Assembly (NCBI GenBank): GCA_035442025.1
Contig: DAORPQ010000002.1
Coordinates: forward strand, 1-64,000
Direction: 5' to 3'
Length of the DNA stretch: 64,000 bases
Source of the DNA: Competibacter_A sp003527885
GTDB lineage: Bacteria > Pseudomonadota > Gammaproteobacteria > Competibacterales > Competibacteraceae
The translations under genes were made by a program, and so were the position numbers. Shown here piece by piece: positions 8,345 to 16,792 of this stretch. The notes below the pieces were generated by a model, which saw nothing but the letters and a program-made list of their open reading frames with translations, did no database searches and had not been told where the DNA came from. Within the stretch, counting starts at the first letter, position 1. Every line of letters starts with the position of its first letter.

Positions 8345-9076
8345 ATGCCCATGCAGGATTCCAGACCGATCTACAAGCGGATTCTCCTCAAGCTCAGCGG
8401 CGAAGCCCTGATGGGCGAGGGGGACTTTGGAATCGATACCGAAGTGCTCGCCCGCATCGCCGGCGAGGTCGGTCAGTTGAGCCGGCTCGGCGTGGGGGTG
8501 GGCATGGTGATCGGCGGCGGAAATCTGTTTCGCGGGGCCGGTTTGGCCAAGGCCGGGATGGACCGGGTGACCGCCGATCACATGGGGATGCTGGCGACCG
8601 TGATGAACTCGCTGGCCATGCAGGACACCCTGGAGCGGCTCGGCGTGTTCACGCGGGTGATGTCGGCGGTGCGCGTCAATCAGGTCTGCGAGGATTACAT
8701 CCGCCGTCGCGCCATCCGCCATCTGGAAAAAGGCCGGGTGGTGATTTTCGCCGCCGGCACCGGCAACCCGTTTTTCACCACCGACTCCGCCGCCAGCCTG
8801 CGCGCCATCGAGATCAACGCCGAGGTGATGATCAAGGCCACCAAGGTGGACGGCATTTATTCCGCCGACCCTTTCAAGGATCCGACGGCGGTGCGCTACG
8901 ACCGGCTCACCTACGACGAAGCCCTGGCCCGCAAGCTTCAAGTGATGGACGCCACGGCCATCGTGATGTGCCGCGAGCACGACCTGCCGCTGAAAGTGTT
9001 CAACATCAATCGCCACGGTGATCTGGTGCGGATCGTGTGCGGGGACAACCTGGGCACTTCCGTGGCGCGGGAATGA
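8345..9076 (+). CDS. pyrH: UMP kinase
   Basis: 243 residues, the bacterial hexameric UMP kinase length (amino-acid-kinase fold). It makes UDP from UMP, the entry to UTP/CTP and to UDP-sugars for the envelope genes downstream. Motifs: KRILLKLSGEALMGEGDFGID at the N-terminus (phosphate loop), GMVIGGGNLFRGA, then GTGNPFFTTDSAASLRAIEI and the KATKVDGIYSADPFKDP segment. Its stop overlaps a possible ATG for frr in an ATGA arrangement, so the two genes are translationally close. Confidence 0.98.
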   Translation: MPMQDSRPIYKRILLKLSGEALMGEGDFGIDTEVLARIAGEVGQLSRLGVGVGMVIGGGNLFRGAGLAKAGMDRVTADHMGMLATVMNSLAMQDTLERLGVFTRVMSAVRVNQVCEDYIRRRAIRHLEKGRVVIFAAGTGNPFFTTDSAASLRAIEINAEVMIKATKVDGIYSADPFKDPTAVRYDRLTYDEALARKLQVMDATAIVMCREHDLPLKVFNINRHGDLVRIVCGDNLGTSVARE

Positions 9077-9081
9077 CGACC

Positions 9082-9639
9082 ATGATCGATGATCTCAAAA
9101 AAGAATCCGCCGACCGGATGGTCAAAAGCGTCGACAGCCTCAAGCAGGAATTGACCAAACTGCGCACGGGCCGGGCCCACGCCAGCCTGCTGGATCACCT
9201 CATGGTCAGTTATTACGGTTCCGACGTGCCGCTCAATCAGGTTGCCTCGGTCGGGATCGCCGACGCCCGGACCTTGCTGGTGACGCCTTGGGAAAAGAAC
9301 CTGATCGGGCCGATCGAGAAAGCCATCCTGAAATCCGATCTGGGGTTGAATCCGGCCTCCGCCGGCACCACGATCCGGGTGCCGCTGCCGGCGCTGACCG
9401 AGGAGCGCCGCCGCGATCTGGTCAAGGTCGTCCGCCACGAAGGCGAAGGCGCCAAGGTGGCGATCCGCAACATCCGCCGCGACGCCAACAACCAGCTCAA
9501 AACTTGGCTCAAGGACAAGAAAATTACCGAGGATGCCGAACGTCAGGCGCAGGATGAGATCCAGAAACTCACCGACCGGCACATTCAAGCGGTGGATAAG
9601 GCGTTGGCGGCCAAAGAGGCCGAATTGATGGAAATTTGA
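9082..9639 (+). CDS. frr: Ribosome recycling factor
   Basis: 185 residues from the ATG at 9082, exactly the E. coli length. It splits post-termination ribosomes with EF-G. The protein has the KVDSLKQELTKLRTGRAHAS-like helix, the LGLNPASAGTTIRVPLPALT loop and VRHEGEGAKVAIRNIRRDAN. An ATG three codons earlier (9073) overlaps the pyrH stop; 9082 is preferred because GGGA lies at a better distance and the length fits the family, but 9073 cannot be excluded. Confidence 0.97.
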   Translation: MIDDLKKESADRMVKSVDSLKQELTKLRTGRAHASLLDHLMVSYYGSDVPLNQVASVGIADARTLLVTPWEKNLIGPIEKAILKSDLGLNPASAGTTIRVPLPALTEERRRDLVKVVRHEGEGAKVAIRNIRRDANNQLKTWLKDKKITEDAERQAQDEIQKLTDRHIQAVDKALAAKEAELMEI

Positions 9640-9713
9640 TGGGGTCATGGGGCGGGGACCGGCGAGTCCAATGAACATTGGGATCGGGGCTTTCCCGAAG
9701 GTCAGCTGAGATT

Positions 9714-10484
9714 TTGGACGCGCCGCCGCCAGTTTCGGGTGCCGCGCCGCCGCGCGACCGGCTACCCCGCCATATCGCCATCGTCATGGACGGCAACGGG
9801 CGTTGGGCGCAGCAGCGGTCCCTGCCGCGCGCGACCGGCCACCGGGAGGGCGCCAGGACGGTGCGGCGGATCGTGCGGGCGTGCAGCGAACGCGGTATCG
9901 AGGTGTTGACCCTGTTCGCGTTCAGCAGCGAGAACTGGCGCCGGCCCCGACCGGAAATCGAAGTCTTGATGAATTTGTTCCTGACCACCTTGCGCGGCGA
10001 GATTCGCCGGATGGACAACGCCAACATCCAGTTGCGCTTCATCGGCGAACCGGCCGCGTTTTCCCCGACCTTGCAAGATTACATCCGTAAAGCCGAGCGG
10101 CGCACTTCCAAGAACACGGGCCTGACGCTGGTGATCGCCGCCAATTACGGCGGGCGCTGGGACATCGCCCAGGCGGCGCGCCGGCTGTCCGAGGAGGTCG
10201 TGGCGGGCCGGTTGCGGTGCGCGGACATCACCCCCAGCGCCTTGCACCGCTATACCTGCTTGGCCGATTTGCCCGAACCGGATTTGTTCATCCGCACCGC
10301 CGGCGAGCAGCGCATCAGCAATTTTCTGCTGTGGCAAATGGCCTACACGGAACTGTATTTCACCGACCGGCTGTGGCCGGATTTCGAGCCCGCCGACCTG
10401 GAGACGGCGTGCGCGGCCTTCGCGGGCCGGGAGCGCCGCTTCGGGTTGACCAGCGAGCAAATCGCGCGGGGGCGGCGTGCTTAG
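9714..10484 (+). CDS. uppS: Undecaprenyl diphosphate synthase
   Basis: About 256 residues from a TTG at 9714. It adds isoprene units to farnesyl diphosphate to make the C55 lipid carrier for peptidoglycan and O-antigen. The active-site motif IAIVMDGNGRWAQ has the catalytic Asp; FAFSSENWRRP and the C-terminal DLFIRTAGEQRISNFLLWQ and YTELYFTD motifs are all present. There is no ATG in frame before the one inside MDGNG, so a rare start is required: TTG at 9714 places 24 residues before MDGNG, as in E. coli; TTG at 9678 is the alternative. No strong ribosome site is seen for either. Confidence 0.95.
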   Translation: MDAPPPVSGAAPPRDRLPRHIAIVMDGNGRWAQQRSLPRATGHREGARTVRRIVRACSERGIEVLTLFAFSSENWRRPRPEIEVLMNLFLTTLRGEIRRMDNANIQLRFIGEPAAFSPTLQDYIRKAERRTSKNTGLTLVIAANYGGRWDIAQAARRLSEEVVAGRLRCADITPSALHRYTCLADLPEPDLFIRTAGEQRISNFLLWQMAYTELYFTDRLWPDFEPADLETACAAFAGRERRFGLTSEQIARGRRA

Positions 10485-11283
10485 GCAGCGTATTTTGACC
10501 GCCTTGGTCCTGGCTGCCATCGTGGTGTGGGCGGTGTTGAAATTGCCCGCCTCCGGTTTCGGCGTGGCCCTGTTGGTGGTGGTCCTGCCCGGTGCCTGGG
10601 AATGGGCGAGGTTGGCGGGCTGGAGCGGCGCCCGCGAACGGCTGCGGTATGTGGCGGCGGTGCTGGCCTTGATTTTGCTGATCTGGCCGCTGCTCGGGAA
10701 GAGCGGTTTCATCGGCGGCCTGCTGGTTGCCGTGGCCGGGGCTTGGTGCGGGGTTTTGGTTTGGTTGTGGCGTTACGCCGGACGCCCGGAACGGCCGGAT
10801 CGCCCCGTGACGGTGGCGGCGGCCGGGTTGGTGGTGTTGGCCGCTCCCTGGGCGGCGCTGATGGCGTTGCGCGCCGACTATGGCCCGCGTTACGTAATGT
10901 TCCTGTTGCTGCTGGTTTGGGCGGCCGATATCGGCGCCTATTTCGCCGGGCGGCGTTGGGGGCGGCGCAAGCTGGCCCCGGCCATCAGCCCCGGCAAGAC
11001 CTGGGAAGGCGCGCTGGGCGGCGGTCTGGCGACTCTCGTCCTCGCCCTGGTCGGCGCGGCTTTTTTGAAGGTCGGCGGCGGACTCGGATTTGTCGCCGTT
11101 TGCATGGTCACGGTGGGATTTTCCATTGTGGGCGATTTGTTCGAAAGCATGATGAAGCGCCAGTCCGGCCTGAAAGACAGCGGATCGCTGCTGCCCGGCC
11201 ACGGCGGCGTGCTCGACCGGGTCGACAGCCTGAGCGCCGCCGCGCCGGTCTTTCTGCTGGGGCTTTACGGGATCGGGCCGTGA
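10477..11283 (+). CDS. cdsA: Phosphatidate cytidylyltransferase (CDP-diglyceride synthase)
   Basis: 268 residues starting with GTG at 10477, overlapping the uppS stop by 8 bases. An integral inner-membrane enzyme that makes CDP-diacylglycerol, the precursor of all phospholipids. Seven or eight hydrophobic spans are visible and the C-terminal CdsA signature region is intact (VGDLFESMMKRQSGLKDSGS, about residues 215-235, followed by LPGHGGVLDRVDS), which carries the catalytic aspartates. The overlaps on both sides show tight coupling to uppS and dxr. Confidence 0.96.
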   Translation: MLRQRILTALVLAAIVVWAVLKLPASGFGVALLVVVLPGAWEWARLAGWSGARERLRYVAAVLALILLIWPLLGKSGFIGGLLVAVAGAWCGVLVWLWRYAGRPERPDRPVTVAAAGLVVLAAPWAALMALRADYGPRYVMFLLLLVWAADIGAYFAGRRWGRRKLAPAISPGKTWEGALGGGLATLVLALVGAAFLKVGGGLGFVAVCMVTVGFSIVGDLFESMMKRQSGLKDSGSLLPGHGGVLDRVDSLSAAAPVFLLGLYGIGP

Positions 11284-12482
11284 GCGCGCGCACCGGCGTC
11301 ACCATTCTCGGTTCGACCGGCTCGATCGGGGTCAGCACTCTCGACGTGTTGCAACGTCATGCCGACCGGTTTCGGGTGGTGGCCCTGACCGCCGATCGGG
11401 ATGTCGAGGGCCTGCTCCGACAGTGCCTGACCCATGAGCCTTCGGTCGCGGTGATGGCCGACCCCCAGGCTGCCCGGCGGTTGCAAGACCGGTTGCTGGC
11501 GCTCGGCAGGCCGATCGAGGTTTTGGCGGGCGTGGCGGGTTTGGAGCGGGTGGCGGCCGCGGGCGAGACCGATTATGTCATGGCCGCCATCGTCGGCGCT
11601 GCCGGGTTGCTGCCGACGCTGGCGGCGGCGCGGGCCGGCAAGCGGGTGCTGTTGGCCAACAAGGAAGCGCTGGTCATGGCCGGCCCGCTGTTCGTGGCGG
11701 CGGTGCGGGAGGGCGGCGCGGAGCTGTTGCCGATCGACAGCGAGCACAACGCGATCTTTCAATGCTTGCCGGCGGGATTGTCCGCCGGTGAGGGTATCGT
11801 CCGCTCCGGCGTGCGGCGGATTCTGTTGACCGGTTCGGGAGGCCCGTTCCGGCTCACGCCGTTGGAGCGGTTGCCGGAGGCGACGCCGGATCAGGCGTGC
11901 GCGCATCCGAACTGGCGCATGGGCCGCAAGATTTCGGTGGACTCGGCCACGATGATGAACAAGGGTCTGGAGGTGATCGAAGCCTGTTGGCTGTTCGGCG
12001 CGACGCCCGAACAGATCGAGGTGGTCGTGCATCCGCAGAGCGTGGTTCACTCGATGGTGGAATACCGGGATGGCTCGGTGCTGGCGCAGTTGGGCAATCC
12101 CGACATGCGCGTGCCCATCGCGCACGCCCTGGCGTGGCCGCAGCGCCTGGACTCGGGCGCCGGATTTGTCGATTTTGCCCGGCTGGCTGCACTGGAGTTT
12201 CAAGCGCCCGATTTCGGGCGGTTCCCCTGTTTGCGGCTGGCGTTCGCCGCCCTGAAGGCGGGCGGCACCGCGCCGGCGATCTTGAACGCGGCCAACGAGG
12301 TGGCCGTGCGCGCTTTTTTGGAGCGGCGCATCCGGTTCACCGCCATCGCGGCCGTGGTGGAGCACGTCTTGGAGCGGGTCTGCCACCACCCGGCCGGGAC
12401 GCTGGCCCGCATTCTCGAAGACGATGCCCTGGCCCGCGACGTGGCCGGCGAGTGGATCGCGGCGCGACCGTCGGAGGCGTGA
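11280..12482 (+). CDS. dxr: 1-deoxy-D-xylulose 5-phosphate reductoisomerase
   Basis: 400 residues from GTG at 11280; the GTGA overlap with the cdsA stop fixes the start. It converts DXP to MEP, the committed step of the non-mevalonate isoprenoid pathway, feeding uppS. The NADPH-binding TGVTILGSTGSIG motif is at the N-terminus, ANKEALVMAG follows at about residue 122, the metal site IDSEHNAIFQ at about 150, GSGGPFR at about 185, and PNWRMGRKISVDSATMMNKG/LEVIEA near 210-230. All catalytic blocks are intact. It is followed 1 base later by rseP. Confidence 0.98.
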   Translation: MSARTGVTILGSTGSIGVSTLDVLQRHADRFRVVALTADRDVEGLLRQCLTHEPSVAVMADPQAARRLQDRLLALGRPIEVLAGVAGLERVAAAGETDYVMAAIVGAAGLLPTLAAARAGKRVLLANKEALVMAGPLFVAAVREGGAELLPIDSEHNAIFQCLPAGLSAGEGIVRSGVRRILLTGSGGPFRLTPLERLPEATPDQACAHPNWRMGRKISVDSATMMNKGLEVIEACWLFGATPEQIEVVVHPQSVVHSMVEYRDGSVLAQLGNPDMRVPIAHALAWPQRLDSGAGFVDFARLAALEFQAPDFGRFPCLRLAFAALKAGGTAPAILNAANEVAVRAFLERRIRFTAIAAVVEHVLERVCHHPAGTLARILEDDALARDVAGEWIAARPSEA

Positions 12483-12483
12483 G

Positions 12484-13890
12484 ATGATGCTGAGCTCGCT
12501 GGTTTCGCTGTTGGCGTTCGTGGTGACCTTGGGCCTGCTGATCACGGTGCATGAGTTCGGACATTTCTGGGTGGCGCGGCGGCTGGGCGTCAAGGTGGTG
12601 CGTTTTTCCATCGGTTTCGGCCGGCCGCTGTGGCAATGGCGCGGCCGGGATGGCGTGGAATACGTCATCGCCGTGCTGCCGCTGGGCGGTTACGTCAAGA
12701 TGCTGGACGAGCGCGAAGGCGAGGTGCCGCCCGCCGAGTTGGAGCGGGCTTTCAACCGCAAGCCGATCGGTTCGCGCACCGCCATTGTGCTGGCCGGGCC
12801 GCTGGGCAATTTCCTGTTCGCCATCCTGGCTTACAGCCTGATGTTCTCCGTCGGCGTTCCCGGCGCGAAGCCGTTGCTGGACGCCCCGAAACCGGGTTCG
12901 CTGGCGGCGGCGGGCGGCTTTCAGAAAGGCGACTTGGTGGTGGCTGTCGACGGTGAGCCCACCCCCTCGCTGAGCGCGGTAATGCTGGCTCTGGTGGAGC
13001 GCGCCATGGATGAGGGGGTCATTCGGGTCGCGGTTGTGCCCGAATGCGATGTCGATTGCTCCAGCGAGGGGTCCGGCGGCGAGCGCCGACCCACCAAGAC
13101 CCGCACGCTGGACGTTCGCGGAGCCCGGCAATTGTCCGGCGCGGCGCTGGTCTTCGACGGGGTGGGCTTGGTGCCGTGGCGGCTGGTGGTGCCGGCGGTG
13201 ATCGGCCAGCTATCCGCCGGCGGCGCGGCGGAGCGCGCCGGGTTCCAGCCGGGCGATCGCGTCATCGCGGCGGATGACGTTCCGGTCCTGGATTGGCAGC
13301 AGTGGCGCGAGGTGATCGAGCGCCATCCCGAGCAGCCCTTCAGGGTCCAAATCGAGCGCCACGGCGTCCGGCAGACCCTGGAGCTCACGCCGGATATGAG
13401 GGAGAACGACCGGGGCCAGCGGGTCGGCTTTGTCGGCGCCATGGCCGATATACCGGAAGACCTCGCCCAGAACTTGCGTGTCGTGGTACGTTATGGCCCG
13501 CTGGAGGCGGTCGGCGCGGCCATCGAGAAAACCTGGGAGATGTCGTGGCTGACCTTGCGCATGTTGGGCCGCATGCTGGTCGGCAAGGCGTCCCTGGACA
13601 ATATCAGCGGGCCGTTGACCATCGCCCAGTTCGCGGGGCAGGCCGCCAACGCGGGCGTTTTGGCTTTCCTGTCGATGCTGGCTCTGGTCAGCCTCAGTTT
13701 GGGGGTTTTGAATTTGCTGCCCGTTCCGGTATTGGACGGCGGCCATGTCCTGTATTACCTGATCGAATGGATCAAGGGCAGTCCCTTGTCGGAGGCGGTG
13801 CAAAATCTGGGACAGCAGGTGGGTATCGCTGTCTTGCTGCTGCTGATGGGGCTGGCCCTGTTCAATGATTTCAGCCGTCTGTTAGGGTAG
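12484..13890 (+). CDS. rseP: Site-2 intramembrane zinc metalloprotease RseP
   Basis: 468 residues from the ATG at 12484 (E. coli 450). It cleaves anti-sigma-E RseA within the membrane and also removes signal peptides left in the membrane. The HExxH motif is H23-E24-H27, the second metal motif LPVPVLDGGH has Asp418, and two PDZ modules lie between. The first PDZ region carries a hydrophilic insertion (about residues 185-205, CDVDCSSEGSGGERRPTK) that makes it longer than usual. Starts 1 base after the dxr stop and leads into bamA, the conserved envelope-stress/assembly order. Confidence 0.97.
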   Translation: MMLSSLVSLLAFVVTLGLLITVHEFGHFWVARRLGVKVVRFSIGFGRPLWQWRGRDGVEYVIAVLPLGGYVKMLDEREGEVPPAELERAFNRKPIGSRTAIVLAGPLGNFLFAILAYSLMFSVGVPGAKPLLDAPKPGSLAAAGGFQKGDLVVAVDGEPTPSLSAVMLALVERAMDEGVIRVAVVPECDVDCSSEGSGGERRPTKTRTLDVRGARQLSGAALVFDGVGLVPWRLVVPAVIGQLSAGGAAERAGFQPGDRVIAADDVPVLDWQQWREVIERHPEQPFRVQIERHGVRQTLELTPDMRENDRGQRVGFVGAMADIPEDLAQNLRVVVRYGPLEAVGAAIEKTWEMSWLTLRMLGRMLVGKASLDNISGPLTIAQFAGQAANAGVLAFLSMLALVSLSLGVLNLLPVPVLDGGHVLYYLIEWIKGSPLSEAVQNLGQQVGIAVLLLLMGLALFNDFSRLLG

Positions 13891-13927
13891 GGCCGGCCGT
13901 TCTGGTCCGAGGGGAAACCACTCGCTC

Positions 13928-16216
13928 ATGAAACCGTATCGCTGTTTGCTGTTCGCCGCCGGCCTGTGGGTCGCGGCCTCCGGCGCGCGCGCCGCGCAAT
14001 TCGTCGTGCAAGACATCCAGGTCGAGGGCCTGCAGCGGGTTTCCGCCGGCACGGTGTTCAACTATTTGCCCGTTCAGGTCGGTTCGACCGTTGCGGAGAA
14101 GGATTATCCCGAGATCATCCGGGCGCTGTTCCGCACCGGTTTCTTCGCGGACGTCAATTTGGAGCGCAAGGGCAACGTGTTGGTGGTGACCGTGACCGAA
14201 CGGCCGGCCATCGCCGAGGTCCGCCTGTCCGGCAACCGGGACATCAGCACCGAGGACCTGAAAAAGGCGCTGACCGGCGTCGGGCTGGCGGAAGGCCGGG
14301 TGTTCGACCGGTCGTTGCTGGATAAAGTCGAACAGGAATTGCTGCAACAGTATTACAGCCGGGGCCGCTACGGGGTTCAGGTCAAGAGCCAGGTGCAAGC
14401 GCTGGAGCGCAACCGGGTGGCGATCGCCATCGACATCGCGGAAGGCGCGGTGGCCAGCATCAACCGGATCAACATCATCGGTAACAAGGCGTTCGGCGAG
14501 AAAGAGCTTTTGAAACAGTTGCAGTCGTCCACCGGCGGCTGGTTCTCGTTTTTCACCAAGGACGATCAATATTCCAAGCAGAAACTGGCGGCCGACATCG
14601 AAAGCCTGCGCTCTTTCTACCTGGATCGGGGTTACCTCAAGTTCAACGTCGAATCGACCCAGGTCTCGATCACCCCGGACAAGCAGGATGTGTACATCAC
14701 CGTCAACATCAATGAAGGCGAGCGTTACACCCTGGAAGATGTGGCCTTGTCGGGCAACTTCGGCGTCGTCCCGGAGCAGGACTTGCGCAAGCTGATCACC
14801 ATCAAGCAGGGGGACACCTTTTCCCGCGCCAAGATGGCCGAGGTCGCCAAGAAAATGAGCGAGCGCCTGGGCGAGGAGGGCTACGCCTTCGCCAACGTCA
14901 ACACCGTGCCGCGCCTGGACGACGAAAACAAAAAAGTCGCGATCAATTTCGCGATCGATCCAGGCCGGCGGGTCTACGTGCGCCGCATCAACTTTCAGGG
15001 CAACAGCAAAACGCAGGATGAAGTGCTGCGCCGGGAGTTGCGACAAACCGAGGGCGGCTGGATCTCGGGCAAGGATCTCGAACGCTCCAAGACCCGCTTG
15101 CAACGTCTGGATTACCTGGAAAGCGTCAACGTCGAAACGCCCGCCGTGCCCGGCGCCAACGATCAGGTGGACGTGAACTACACGGTCGTCGAACGCTCCT
15201 CCAACAGCGTGATGTTCGGCATCGGTTACGGCCAGGAGTCGGGTTTGTTGCTCAACGCCAGCCTGACCCAGAACAACTTTTTGGGGACCGGCAATCAGTT
15301 GGGTATCGTCTTCAACAACAGCGACATCGGCCAAAACTACAACATTTCCTTTAACAATCCATATTATACGCTGGACGGCGTCAGCCTCGGTTTCCGGCTG
15401 TTCTACCGGGCCATCGACAGCTCCCAGCTCAACACCTCCAACTACACCCAGAACATTTACGGCGGCCAGATCAATTTCGGCTTTCCGTTGAACGAATTCG
15501 ATACGTTGCGCCTCAGCCCCGGCTACGAGCACATCTGGTTCGACACCCAAACGGACACCGCGCCCGAAGTGGTGGATTATCTGCGCAAGCACGGTGATTC
15601 CTACGACCAATTCAAGCTGGATGGCGGTTGGGCGCACGATACCCGCGACCGGGCTATTTTTCCGACCAGCGGCAGCCTGAACCAGCTCTCGGCGCAAGTC
15701 GCCCTGCCGGGCAGCACGGCGGAATTTTATAAATTGAATTACCGGGGCGTCGCTTATTTCCCGTTCGCGCCCTGGCTGACGTGGTCGCTCGGCGGTGAGA
15801 TCGGCTACGGCAACGGCTACGGCGGTACCGACGGTCTGCCCTTTTTCGAAAACTTTTATGCGGGCGGCCTGCGGTCGGTGCGGGGTTACAAAGCCAATAC
15901 GCTGGGGCCTCGCTATAGTAATAACGATCCCAGCGGGGGCGCGTTCAAGACGATCGCCAGCACCCAATTGATTTTCCCGGTGCCTTTCGTCGAAAAATCC
16001 GAAAATGTGCGGGTGGCCGCGTTCCTGGATGCCGGTAACGTTTTTTCGACCGTGGATGGCTTCGATGCCGGCGAATTGCGCTACTCCGTCGGTCTTTCGG
16101 GGACATGGATCTCTCCGTTCGGCCCTCTGGTGTTGAGCGTCGCCGCGCCGCTCAATGAAAAAGACGGTGATGAGACGGAAGCCTTCCAGTTCTCGTTCGG
16201 CATTCCGATCAATTGA
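13928..16216 (+). CDS. bamA: Outer membrane protein assembly factor BamA
   Basis: 762 residues (E. coli 810). A signal peptide ends at about residue 22 (cleavage after GARA). Five POTRA domains follow (about 25-425, first VVQDIQVEGLQRVSAGTVFN), then the Omp85 beta-barrel with the lid-lock segment VRGYKANTLGPRY at about 650. It folds and inserts outer-membrane proteins. The protein ends FSFGIPIN, so the last residue is Asn instead of the usual aromatic. The periplasmic chaperone skp follows, as usual. Confidence 0.98.
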   Translation: MKPYRCLLFAAGLWVAASGARAAQFVVQDIQVEGLQRVSAGTVFNYLPVQVGSTVAEKDYPEIIRALFRTGFFADVNLERKGNVLVVTVTERPAIAEVRLSGNRDISTEDLKKALTGVGLAEGRVFDRSLLDKVEQELLQQYYSRGRYGVQVKSQVQALERNRVAIAIDIAEGAVASINRINIIGNKAFGEKELLKQLQSSTGGWFSFFTKDDQYSKQKLAADIESLRSFYLDRGYLKFNVESTQVSITPDKQDVYITVNINEGERYTLEDVALSGNFGVVPEQDLRKLITIKQGDTFSRAKMAEVAKKMSERLGEEGYAFANVNTVPRLDDENKKVAINFAIDPGRRVYVRRINFQGNSKTQDEVLRRELRQTEGGWISGKDLERSKTRLQRLDYLESVNVETPAVPGANDQVDVNYTVVERSSNSVMFGIGYGQESGLLLNASLTQNNFLGTGNQLGIVFNNSDIGQNYNISFNNPYYTLDGVSLGFRLFYRAIDSSQLNTSNYTQNIYGGQINFGFPLNEFDTLRLSPGYEHIWFDTQTDTAPEVVDYLRKHGDSYDQFKLDGGWAHDTRDRAIFPTSGSLNQLSAQVALPGSTAEFYKLNYRGVAYFPFAPWLTWSLGGEIGYGNGYGGTDGLPFFENFYAGGLRSVRGYKANTLGPRYSNNDPSGGAFKTIASTQLIFPVPFVEKSENVRVAAFLDAGNVFSTVDGFDAGELRYSVGLSGTWISPFGPLVLSVAAPLNEKDGDETEAFQFSFGIPIN

Positions 16217-16280
16217 AGCCGGCCGGGGAATGGGTTTTTGGTGGTTTGTTTGCAATAGTTCGCTGATGGAGGTATCGATT

Positions 16281-16787
16281 TTGAAGCTCTTGAAAACTCT
16301 GATGGTTGCGACGGCGCTGTCGATGCCGTTTTTGCCGGTGCAGGCGGCCGAATTGAAGATCGGTTTCGTCAGCATCGCCGAGATTCTGAAAAGCGCCCCG
16401 CAGGCGGAAGCCGCCAGCAAGCGGCTGGAAAAGGAATTCGCCCCCCGGCAGAAGGGCTTGGTCGAAGCGCAGAAAGCGCTGCGCAAACAGGAAGAGCGCT
16501 TGTCCAAGGACGGCGCGGTAATGGGCGACAGCCAGCGCCGGAGCCTGGAGGGCGATATCCGCAATCAGGCCCGCGAGCTGAAGCGGACCAGCGATGAGTT
16601 CCGCGAAGATTTCAACCTGCGCCGCAACGAGGAATTGGGCAAGTTTCAAAAGGAGGTGCTGGAGGTGATCAACGGGGTCGCCAAGGAAGAAGGCTTCGAT
16701 CTGATCGTCAATGACGGCGCGACGCTGTATGTCAGCTCGCAGGTGGACGTGACCAAAAAAGTTCTCGGCCGCCTGACCTCCAAGTAA
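16281..16787 (+). CDS. skp: Periplasmic chaperone Skp (OmpH family)
   Basis: 168 residues from TTG at 16281, close to the 161 of E. coli. Skp forms a trimer that holds unfolded outer-membrane proteins on their way to BamA. A signal peptide (MKLLKTLMVATALSMPFLPV, cleaved after QAA) is followed by IGFVSIAEILKSAPQAEAA and a long coiled coil with alternating Lys/Glu. The TTG is preferred over the ATG at 16266 because a perfect GGAGG (16268-16272) lies 8 bases before it and would fall inside the longer frame. lpxD follows 5 bases later. Confidence 0.93.
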   Translation: MKLLKTLMVATALSMPFLPVQAAELKIGFVSIAEILKSAPQAEAASKRLEKEFAPRQKGLVEAQKALRKQEERLSKDGAVMGDSQRRSLEGDIRNQARELKRTSDEFREDFNLRRNEELGKFQKEVLEVINGVAKEEGFDLIVNDGATLYVSSQVDVTKKVLGRLTSK

Positions 16788-16792
16788 CCACG

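Noticed and set aside
13871..16564. An 897-codon open frame on the minus strand opposite bamA and skp
   Set aside because: It is antisense to two clearly real genes, shows no family resemblance and is rich in His/Gln/Asp as expected from reading GC-rich coding DNA backwards.
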